A model generated the notes under the pieces. The model saw nothing but the letters and a program-made list of their open reading frames with translations. It had not been told where the DNA came from and ran no database searches. From assembly GCA_037893245.1 (NCBI GenBank), contig JBAIAA010000650.1, forward strand, positions 744,001 through 808,000: a stretch of DNA of 64,000 bases, read 5' to 3'. Each line of letters starts with the position of its first letter. Position 1 is the first letter of the stretch. A program made the position numbers and the translations under genes. The stretch comes from Crossaster papposus (Eukaryota; Echinodermata; Asteroidea; Velatida; Solasteridae). Shown here one piece after another: positions 46,700 to 57,500 of the stretch.

Positions 46700-49600
46700 T
46701 CATTCAGTTGGACAAAGAAATCGACTGGTGGTGGTTTGAACCAATGACTTCTTGATGGCCATACATGTCTTACCAGTGATAGCAGCTATGGTCTTTTCAA
46801 TGTACTCATCCGAGTTGAGGTTTGGTCGGTGCGTTGGGGAGACGTCCAGCTGATAGTCTGGTCCATATTCTAGAAAGTGCTGCGAAAGAGACCAAAACCA
46901 TACCATTGTCCTTTGTAAAGTCGTGCCTTATATAACTACGTTAAGTTTTGCCACTTACAATGGTGTACCTTCTCAACAATTGTAAAGCAAAAGACTCATT
47001 GGGCTTGTGTGTGTACGGCGATCGTGTCTACTTCTTGACTGTCGGTATTCCTTGCTCACCTCGTGTTCTGGTATCTCGGCCGGTAGCCGGCAACCTAGCA
47101 CAGTCGCCGTTAGGTTAGCCCAGCACCGTGCCGTGTTGGCTAACCGGTAGCCTCCGCCACCCAGCAGCAATGCAGGCAGCTGCCAGGTTGACACCACATG
47201 GTGGAGGCAGCGCGCCAGTCCAGTCGGGGTAAGGTTGAAGGATTGCATGGGGTCGTCTGCCAGCGTGTCGGCGCCGCACTGGACAACCAGAGCGCTGGGG
47301 TTATAACACTGCTTGATCTGGTCTACAACTCTGATAGAGACAAAAGACAGAGGAACTTGTAATTTACTCGTCGGGGCAAATTTTGTAGAGCTGCTTATTA
47401 AGTACAGAAAATGCTTATACCGTGTGCGCACGCCGAATGTACGACCATTGATTAAGGTAGAAACAGCCTACAATGCTTTGCATGCCTGTGCTTTCTTAAC
47501 AAAATCTTGTAAACTGGAGTAGCTATTCTCGACTACATTGTATCTGTTGCCATTCCTCCCGTTGGTTTTACCTGCAGAAGACACTGAAGTACTGGTTGTC
47601 CTGGATCCCATCTTTGAGGGGAACGTTCACCGAGTAGAATTTGCCTTTACCGATGCCCACGTCATCCACTGACCCAGTACCTAGTGAATAAATGAAAAAG
47701 GCAAAAAAGATACAAACTCTGACAATTCTCACACATTTTCATCAAGAGTTTTGTCCTTTTGACTAAGGCTGCATCCAAATCACTGTGGCTGTGGCTGAGA
47801 ATAACACGCACTGCTATGGCAGCCAGCTGTAGACAAACAGTCGGCTCACCTGGGAAGAAACCCGGACAGTACTTGTGGAAGGAGCACGTCAGGACTTTGG
47901 GCGTGTAGCAGAAGGCATCCTCGACACCTGCAAAGAGAATGGTATGAGGTTGAACATCCCCCATTACACAGAACCACATCTGAAAGTACACTCGTACCCG
48001 GGACCAATGGGCCATGGTCAAGGCTAAAAATTAAGGCACTCTGATTGAACAATTGTCTGGGCTTATTTACCATCTCCGTGGTGTAGATCCAAGTCCAAAT
48101 ACAGAACACGGTCAAACTTCTCCTTGAGTTTTAGAATCCCGAGAACGACATCGTTAACGTAGCAAAAACCAGATGCCTCATCTCTAAAATGTAAAAATGG
48201 AAACAGAGTGGTCATTTTTGTTTACTTATCATGTCTTCCTCATTTGTGTGTTGATGGAAGCTGCAAGTTGAAAATTATATTGACACCAAATAACAATAAC
48301 CTTAAAATTTCCAGATGCTTAAAAATCCACCTAGAGGTTTTGAAGACGTTCTTCGAGGTCGTCAAAGATGCCGAGAAGCTGCCTTCAAAGTCTTTCCCTA
48401 TTACTTTAAGAAGAGTCTGGCTTATTTTTTGGAGCAATTTTGGGAAGGCTTCTAGCAAAATGTCAACGGAAGTCAAGAGTTAGTTTGTTAATGATGTCAT
48501 GTTCTATTCGACTGATTTTGTAAACTTTTTGTAGAGGATCCAGCTTGTACCTCTTGGCGTGATGCCAGCCACCACACCAATTGATGGCAACTCGACTCTC
48601 ACCGTGGACCAAGGCCTGGGCCGCTCGCAAGGTGGCGCCCGCCGCCAAACAGACAAACTCAAAGACGTGGGGGATGGTTGGGCAATCGTAACCTAAAACG
48701 GCAAGGCAAAAGTGCTCAATGATAGAAAATCAACAAAGAAAAAATTTAAAACATTAGGAATCGAACTTGCTACCTCCAGAACAAAGTACTAGGGCCATTC
48801 CATACAGCTGCTTATGCACAGAAAAACAATACTCAATTCAATGATACAGATCCTTTCTCTCACCAAGACCAAACTGCTGCTTCAGTTCCTCGTTCTTCTC
48901 GCTGTCATCCTCTTGATTCAATCGCTCCAGGCAGTCCACAAAGTCTTGGGAGTGGAAGACGGTTAGGTCTTCCTTGATGGTGCGATGCGGAGGTAGAACG
49001 ATCGTGTTCTGGAGAAGGCCATAGGCCTCCAGAAGACTGTGCACCATTCCTGCCTATTTGGGTGGATTAAGGAAATGTTAGATTTAAGAAATGTTTATTA
49101 TTTGGTTTCTGAAGTAGTTTTGAAATAGCAAGTTTGTTTAGGATACTTGAACTGGTATCAACTCGACCATGGTAAATATGAGATGTTTATTTTTGCAGAC
49201 AAAAAGACAGTATGGCATTTGTATTGTGACTCACTCTTTTAGGGACTTTCAGGAGCGTGTCGCACAGTCTAATCAGCTGCTCACTGTGTACGTAAACTAC
49301 TCCAGACGATGAGGACACTTGATTGATTTTATCTCCGGTGGTACTTTCGCACCGATTGGCACCAAAGCTGCGACGCTTTAATCTTGGCAGAGCCTGCCGA
49401 TTGAACGGCTTCAGTGGTGCACCGCGTTTCCTTGGTCTGGATCCTCCGGCTGCCAACCCGGGGCAAACCGAGCGTCCTGGAGACAGCCTCGGTCGCACAT
49501 ACTCGCTGAGCTGCTCTAAGCGTTTGGAGACGTTCTCGGAGGTAGTCGAAGATGCCGAGGAGCTGCCTTCGAAGTCGTACGTGGCCCCAGAGTCATCTGT

Positions 49601-50107
49601 TCTCTTAAGGAGTGGAAGGGGCTTGCCGATCAACGGCGTACGATCCGGGGAGGTCAGGAACCCCGGAGGTATGTTCTCTGAGAGATCCTCTAGACGTTTG
49701 AGGAGCTTCTCCGAGGAGCTGGAGGTGGTTGAGGAGCTGCAGTCAAAATCGTACAAGGTGCTGAAGGTCTCAGTCCGTTTCATGGAGTAATACATGTGCA
49801 GGGATTTCTCCACGCTTAAGCTAGCTCTGGCTGGGGATAAAGGAGCGTCTCTTGGAGGAGGTACGTTTTCGGCAAGAAGTTCCAAGCGCTGCAGTAACCG
49901 ATCCGACGAGGAGGGCGATGAGGTTGATGGTCCGCAGTCAGCGTCTGCCAAGTTCTTGCCGGGATCGGTTGACATGGCCGGAGCTGGGGATTTCGCGTTG
50001 GCAAGCAGGTCTTCCTGGGGTTTATTAGACAGGTGACTTGAGGCGGGGGAAGCTGGAGACGAGCATGGGGATCTTTCGCCCGTCACCAAGGTAGTCGAAG
50101 ATGCCAT
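46700..50107 (-). CDS. HDAC8: Histone deacetylase 8, complete, 8 exons, with long N-terminal extension
   Basis: Exons in transcript order: 50107-49235, 49053-48864, 48692-48551, 48183-48071, 47927-47850, 47680-47572, 47330-47060, 46879-46700; 651 residues against 377 in human. The catalytic domain starts near residue 270 ([14 protein letters not shown]) and is diagnostic of HDAC8: [16 protein letters not shown] (His398-His399 match human His142-His143), [15 protein letters not shown] zinc site, [11 protein letters not shown], and [12 protein letters not shown] with the transition-state Tyr. It is a class I zinc-dependent lysine deacetylase; in vertebrates it deacetylates SMC3 and acts as a single polypeptide. 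The extension (1-269) is Ser-rich, holds three copies of a ~28-residue module and a basic stretch at 224-247 (PRKRG...RLKRRS) that could be a nuclear signal. The Ser39-equivalent is Gly293. The ATG is in ATCATGG context. Confidence 0.93.
48331..48478 (-). pseudogene. Decayed copy of the HDAC8 exon-1 repeat module inside HDAC8 intron 3
   Basis: Read on the minus strand, 48400-48331 gives [18 protein letters not shown], against [18 protein letters not shown] in exon 1 (49579-49515). Nucleotide identity is high across ~60 bases, and weaker similarity continues for another ~70. Flanking frames are broken and no splice sites bound it, so it is a non-functional partial duplication of exon 1 filling much of the 367-base intron between the [11 protein letters not shown] and DEASGFCY exons. 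Confidence 0.75.
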
Positions 50108-51154
50108 GATGGTTTAGAATAATGCTACTGAATGCTTTTATAAAAAGACACAAATCAGGAAAAAAACTATCACAGATTGTTTGTTAGGTACTTTTGAGGA
50201 TATTTAAGAAAATTAACTTTGTCTTGTGAAGTTGTGTTAACGTTAGAGTCTACCCCCCCCCCCCCCCCCCACCCCCATCTACCCCCCCCCCCCCATCTCC
50301 CCCCCCCCCTCTTCCCCCCCCCCCTTTTCCCCATCTCTTCCCCCCCCCCTTCCCCATCCCCCCTTCCCCATCCCTCCTTCCCCATCCCCCCTTCCTCATC
50401 ATCCCCCCTTCCTCATCATCCCCCTTCCCCATCCCCCTTCCCCATCCCCCTTCCCCATCCCCATCCCTAGTATCACAGCCCCATCACCCCATCACCCCAC
50501 CACCCCTAACCCATCACAATTCCAAACCACCTATTTCAATATTTGACATTTTGCCAAGTTGGTTGATGCATGAAGTGTCAAAGTAATAATAATAAAATCT
50601 GAAAAAGCAGTTTACAAACGAATATAATCTACATTCACAATCTATAAACACAGTACCGGTAAGTCAGTACATGTATAAACATTCTATTCACTCACTCAAC
50701 TCAATCACATAATTCGTTTCTCACATTGTCATTTGCATCATAGAGTCGATGAGAGTGAGACTAGTGAGAGGAACTACCTAGATCTAGCCGCTGCCATTGT
50801 GACGTCACAAGGGATTGAGGGAATAAAAAGGAATAACGTTTGCTTTTCCACAAAAATGGTTTTTGTCTTGCTTAGCGTGTTCGATTACTCACCCGTGCTT
50901 ACTCGTGCTCGCGCTCGTAAGAATAATTTATGTTGTCCAGATTATTTTCACCGCTTACCGGTACCCGAGTAAACGCGGAAGAAGTAAATCGAACGTATTG
51001 CGCCCTCTCTTGGTGTAATAAATTATCACATCCCAAATTTCGCTTCATGTGCCTACTGCTTGGTGGCGCCATTTTTCAATGCTGCAAAACAACTGGCGCA
51101 CTGCGAATTGCGGGAAAACGTGCACAAATCCCCGGTTAATCTTTGTCACACGTG
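50108..51154. promoter_or_regulatory. Shared spacer of divergent HDAC8 and CTP synthase, with CRE-like site and CTPS leader exon
   Basis: A full palindromic CRE core TGACGTCA lies at 50800-50807, and GGTGGCGCCATTTTT at ~51061 contains a YY1-like GCCATTTT. A likely CTPS non-coding exon ends CACACGTG with donor GTGAGT at 51155; the next exon starts at 51566 after TGCAG. No TATA box is seen on the CTPS side. Bidirectional use is inferred from layout only. Confidence 0.45.
50252..50512. repeat. C-rich low-complexity tract
   Basis: Runs of 8-18 C interrupted by ATCT, TTCC and CATC, followed by CCCCTTCCCCAT units. The strand bias is extreme (pyrimidine-only over long stretches), so triplex or G-quadruplex formation on the minus strand is possible. 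It lies about 150 bp upstream of the HDAC8 start codon. Confidence 0.93.
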
Positions 51155-51592
51155 GTGAGTGTTTTGCGGGAAAAATTTGCTTAAAATATAGAGTGATTTA
51201 TTTATTAAATGTCATAAATTGTATTTACCAATGACATGTTCTTGTTTTATTAAAAGAGTTTGTTTTTCTACACATGATTTTTCCAAATTAATGTCGGATC
51301 TTATTCTCAATCTCAAGTCGAACAAACTCTACCCTCTCTGTTTTGTTACAATTTTGTAATTACCCTTTTTAATTAAAGTTAACATGGTTAAAGTGGATTT
51401 TGAGTCTTTATATTATAGTATACATGTACTATTACTAATGTACAGGGTCCGTAACTTAACTATACCCCTTTTCCCCCTTTATATTTAAGTTGCACAGGAT
51501 CAGGAATGGTGTCTACAAATTTATGTCCAGCTTGTATAATTAAGTGTTCTCTTGTTATTCTGCAGTGTTTTCCTGATCGATCGTCCATCATT

Positions 51593-54500
51593 ATGAAGTA
51601 CATCTTAGTATCCGGGGGGGTGATCAGTGGTATCGGCAAGGGGGTCATCGCTTCTAGCATCGGCATGCTTCTGAAGGCGTGTGGTATGAGAGTCACCTCC
51701 ATCAAGATTGATCCGTATCTCAACATCGACGCTGGAACCTTTTCTCCTTATGAACACGGTAATAATAAGGGCGTCTTCTTCCTGAACATATCAAATGACT
51801 TGCCTGCTAAATCCAACAGGATCCGACTGTCTGATTTTGTTATTATTTGTTTGCTTTTATATAATATAATAATTAACTTGGCATTATTTACCAGTAACCC
51901 AACATATTAAATGTGATTCTGAATATTGTTTGATATATATCAAACGACTTGCCTGCAAAACCCAACAGGTTCTAACTAATGTCAACTGGTTGGATCCTGT
52001 CGGATTCAGCAGGGTTATAAGGTTAATACATTGAACAAATAAAAGAAAAAAAAATAAGCATGAAGAATTACCTCCCAACAAAATTCTTGGCTTAATACCC
52101 TAACCCTCCAGGGTATTTTGGCTAGAAACCCTGCCAGACGCATCAGATTGCATACTTTGTCACATTGACTTGTGTGCAGAGTCCAGCAAGGTCAAGCAGT
52201 CACCACAGATGCACTGTGCTGGATCTGGCAGGGTTAGGGTTAACTATAGAATGCAGGGTCCAGCAGGGCCCACTGACAACTCTCTTCTTTATTTACCCTA
52301 TGACATAGAATGGAGTGGCCCTGTATTATATGAGTATTGGGGTATATACAGGGTTAGGGTCAGTCCATTCTATATATAGGGTAAATAAAGTCGAGAGTTG
52401 TCAGTGGACCCTGCATTCTATATTTGCTCCAAATTCTTAATTTAATATTAAATGTTTTTTCTATTTTCTAATCAAAGTGCGACATTTTTTTTTTATTCTC
52501 CCGGATGACAGGGGAAGTCTTTGTCCTTGACGATGGAGGCGAGGTGGATTTGGATCTCGGCAACTATGAACGGTTTTTGGACATTACCCTGCACCGCGAC
52601 AACAACATCACGACAGGCAAGATCTACCAGAGCGTCATTAACAAGGAGAGAAAGGGAGACTACCTGGGCAAGACTGTACAAGGTATAAACAGCAATAGCT
52701 GCTTAGCAAATAGCTGTGCCTCAACAGGGGCCCATTGCATGGAGCTGCTCAGCACAAATATTTGCTTAGCACAAATATTTGTTTAGCACAAATATTTGCT
52801 TAGCACAAATATTTGCTTAGCACAAATATTTGCTTAGCACAAATATTTGTTTAGCATGCTTAGCACAAACAAAGGTTTCCTCAGTAAAAACAGGTTAAAA
52901 ACGGCCAAAACTCCATGTGCTTTTCATGCTAAGCAAAAACCAGCTGAATAACGGCCACAAACAATAGACATTACCTTTTTTTTTTCCAAGGGGGAATTTT
53001 CATGCTAAGCAAATTGGCGGCCGTCCTCGGATATTATCATTTCATTGTTCTCTCATTTGGGTTGTGGGATGTTAAGAATAATCCAAGACAAATTTGTCCT
53101 ACGCTAAAATTTAGTTGTTTTTTTTACTGAATTTTGTGGGGTTCCATTTTTTCACCAGTGGTGCCACACATCACCAATGCCATACAAGAGTGGGTTGAAA
53201 GAGTGGCGGTCATCCCAGTGGATGGAGACGAGGCGGAACCTGAAGTCTGCATCATTGAGGTAAAACACATATAACACAGGGAGGAGGAGGCGGCGGGGCA
53301 AGGATTTAAGAAGGTTGAGATGTTTACAGAAAAACATTGACGCTTGTATTAATTCCTTACTGCACTGGATTATAAGCACAGCTACCTCCGTCCAGCACCT
53401 GCACTGCACAATAGACACGAGCGTGCAGCTGCCGCACATGCTGTATTATACGGCGTAACATGCGGCCGCGGCCAAATCAAAGGATTCATTTTAGCTGCTA
53501 GCCGTGCACCTAAAATGTTATTTCATAAATGTGGTAAAGCTTTCAGAATTTGTATTTATTTAAATTTTATATATTTATTTATTATTATTTGTTCCAGCTC
53601 GGCGGAACTATTGGTGACATTGAGGGCATGCCATTTGTCGAGGCCTTCCGACAGTTTCAGTTTCGCGTCAACCGCGAGAACTTCTGCTGCGTGCACGTTA
53701 GTCTGGTGCCCCAGCCCAAATCCACAGGAGAGCAGAAGACTAAGCCGACGCAAGCCAGCATCAGGGAGCTGCGCGGGCTGGGTCTGTCCCCAGACCTGGT
53801 GAGTGGGGAACCTCTTTTCCTTTTGATAGACGGGCGGCAAAAATCGAGTTTACTTTGTCAGATTTAAGATTGGCCGGCATCGCCTTAGTACGGCAGATAG
53901 GTGATGGGATTACGTGATGGTGAAAAACAAAATGTAGAATAAAAAAACAATCTTTAATTTTCAATATCTGATCGTAGCACGGGCATCTTTGTAATGTTGC
54001 TCTTTTTTTCTTTCTGAACCAGATTGTCGCCAGAAGTCACAATCCCGTCGTGGAAAGCGTGAAAGAGAAAATCTCCATGTTCTGCCACGTGACGGCCCAG
54101 CAGGTACAGTCCACAATTTTAAGTTTAACCCCTAACCCTGTCTTATGCAGCGCACTGCATCGGGTAAACAAAGTCTGGTGCACTTTGATGCATTTAGCTA
54201 TCAACACCGGTGCATAGAGTAGACTAGAGTCTAAGACCATGAGAGCTAATTCCCATTTAACAATGCCAGTGATGGATCCCGCTGCGTTGGGTGAGCACCA
54301 CTCTGAAGCAGTTTGACCTTGAGATTTCTGACCTGATGGATCTCGCTGCACTAAGCAGGGTTGTCACTTTAACAAATTATGCAGATTGCTGTGTGTGGCA
54401 GTTAGCACATGCATTACCATGTATTACCCCGTCTGTATTACCATGTACATGTATTACCATGTATTACCCCGTCTGTATTACCATGTATTACCCCGTCTGC

Positions 54501-57500
54501 ATTACCGTGTATTACCCCGTCTGCATTACCGTGTATTACCCCGTCTGCATTACCGTGTATTACCCCGTCTGTATTACCCCGTCTGTATTACCCCGTCTGT
54601 ATTACCCCGTCTGTATTACCCCGTCTGTATTACCCCGTCTGTATTACCCCGTCTGTATTACCCCGTCTGTATTACCCCGTCTGTATTACCCCGTCTGTAT
54701 TACCCCGTCTGTATTACCCCGTCTGTATTACCGTGTATTACCCCGTCTGTATTACCGTGTATTACCCCGTCTGTAATACCGTGTATTACCCCGTCTGTAT
54801 TACCGTGTATTACCCCGTCTGTAATACCGTGTATTACCCCGTCTGTATTACCCCATCTGTATTATTTACCGTGTATTACCCCGTCTTTATTACCGTGTAT
54901 TACCCCGTCTGTATTACCGTGTATTACCCCGTCTGTATTACCGTGTATTACCCCGTCTGTATTACCCCGTCTGTATTACCGTGTATTACCCCGTATGTAT
55001 TACCCCGTATGTATTACCCCGTCTGTATTACCGTGTATTACCCCGTCTGTATCACCGTGTATTACCCCGTCTGTATTACCGTGTATTACCCCGTCTGTAT
55101 TACCCCGTCTGTATTACCGTGTATTACCCCGTCTGTATTACCGTGTATTACCCCGTCTGTATTACCGTGTATTACCCCGTCTGTATTACCGTGTATTACC
55201 CCGTCTGTATTACCGTGTATTACCCCGTCTGTATTACCGTGTATTACCCCGTCTGTATTACCGTGTATTACCCCGTCTGTATCACCGTGTATTACCCCGT
55301 ATGTATTACCGTGTATTACCCCGTCTGCATTACCGTGTATTACCCCGTCTGCATTACCGTGTATTACCCCGTCTGCATTACCGTGTATTACCCCGTCTGC
55401 ATTACCGTGTATTACCCCGTCTGCATTACCGTGTATTACCCCGTCTGCATTACCGTGTATTACCCCGTCTGCATTACCGTGTATTACCCCGTCTGCATTA
55501 CCCCGTCTGTATTACCCCGTCTGTATTACCCCGTCTGTATTACCCCGTCTGTATTACCCCGTCTGTATTACCCCGTCTGTATTACCCCGTCTGTATTACC
55601 CCGTCTGTATTACCCCGTCTGTATTACCCCGTCTGTATTACCCCGTCTGTATTACCCCGTCTGTATTACCCCGTCTGTATTACCCCGTCTGCAAGACCGT
55701 GTATTACCCCGTCTGCATTACCGTGTATTACCCCGTCTGCATTACCGTGTATTACCCCTTCTACATTACCGTGTATTACCCCTTCTACATAACCGTGTAT
55801 TACCCCTTCTATATAACCGTGTATCACCCCTTCTATATAACCGTGTATTACCCCATCTATTGATTTTCATTTTCAATATTTGGTTTTTTTTCTTGAAAGG
55901 TCATCTGTGTTCATGACTGTACGTCTGTCTATCGCGTACCCATCCTCCTATACGATCAGGACCTGGTGGAATATTTTAAGACCAGGCTTCACCTTGACTT
56001 CAGGATGCGTCCCAAACGTATGCTGAACAAGTGGAAAGAGCTAGCACACAGGTATCTTATATTCTCATTTTTGTATAATTTTTTGTTGGGTTGTTGAATT
56101 GAATTGAATTATCGGCATTTATTTTGTTTTGCTATAGAAACAATGCATGATTTGCATTTGGATGTGAAAGCACAGTGCTTGCGGACTCGTGCGAATAAAA
56201 TGGTTTCGTAGGTGCCTTTTTTTTTTTTAAATCGGTTGAAGTCTGAATGGGTACTAAAGAATGTAGAATTTCTTTCAAACGTCTTGCGTACATTGCTGGA
56301 GCATCACCTTCATTTTGGTGTTGCGTGCGTAAGCGTTGTAAATGAGTGAAGATTACAAGTGACACACAAACGGTAACTGAAGGGTAAGTGATGTTAAAAT
56401 GTAGTATTACACATTTTTGTTACGGTTTTCTTCTGTTTTCTAGTGAGTTTAGACCACTGCGCCATTGTTTGGGGTTGTATCTTTTAGCAGCTGAACAATA
56501 TTTTTGTCGGCAGTTTTGGACTGAATAAACGGTGAATTTGCTCCAATTTTTGAAAGCTGGGGCCATTACTACAAAATAATGCCCTCCGCGTGATCGAGTC
56601 TCGACCAATTAGAAGCTATCAATTCTCCTGGGTATTTATTAAAATATAATTATCAATTTCCGTGTGGATATAAAATTATATAAATTACCTCAAAATAGAT
56701 ATATGTAAAATAGTTTTTGTTCTTTTTTTTTTTTTTTTTTTTTTTAGCTAGGGGAAAAAAATTGCAGATTTTTGAAGGTTGAACTTTTGTCGTTTCAGAT
56801 ATGACCACACTTCCAAAACGATCACAATAGCGTTGGTTGGCAAATACACCAAGTTGGAAGATGCGTACATCTCTGTCATGAAGTCACTGTTGCATGCTGG
56901 TCTGACGTGCCAATGCAAGGTTCAAATTAAGGTAAGGGTGGGTGTAAATGCTGCGATGAAATGTTGGTCTTGAAAGAAAAATCGTCAAATCTTCATGTAG
57001 AATGCCATGGCCCAGTTGTTAAGGTGTTCAACCCGTGCGTGGGTTCAAGAACATGGTGTTTGTGCCCTTGGGCAAGACACTTGACTACAATTGCCTCTTT
57101 CCACCCGGGAGTACAAATGGGTACCTGAGAGGGTCAAGGCCGATTGAGCGCCTATAGCGGCAGCCTCGTGGTCCAATGCCTGATGAACGGGGTAATAATT
57201 GTAAACAACAAAATCCAATCGATCTCTGGCTATTCACTGTGGTCATAGGGTCGTGTGGCAGCTGTTTACATGCATCGACTCGACCACGTTGTAGCCGTGT
57301 CCTTCGCACTTCAGCTTCTCAGCTTTTTTTCTGGTTTTTTTCTAACTAGTTCATTGAAGCGGATGATCTTGAGCAGTCCACACTGGAACAAGACCCAGTG
57401 AAGTTTCACGAGGCTTGGCAACAGCTCTGCAGTAGCAAGTAAGTAAATCTGGTCTCTCTCCCAAAAAAATATTAGCAAACTAAGGAATATTACGTATAAA

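Noticed and set aside
50170-50470. Gly- or Pro-rich frames in the HDAC8 upstream tract
   Set aside because: It is low-complexity C/T sequence without splice links; the composition alone keeps the frames open.
54386-55916. Three overlapping frames of 310-484 codons (YYPVCIT type)
   Set aside because: They are translations of the ATTACCCCGTCTGT/ATTACCGTGT satellite. All three phases are open, and real CTPS exons end at 54103 and resume at 55900.
57000-57075. tRNA gene
   Set aside because: A- and B-box-like sequences are present, but the acceptor and anticodon stems do not form a cloverleaf. The SINE body follows directly.
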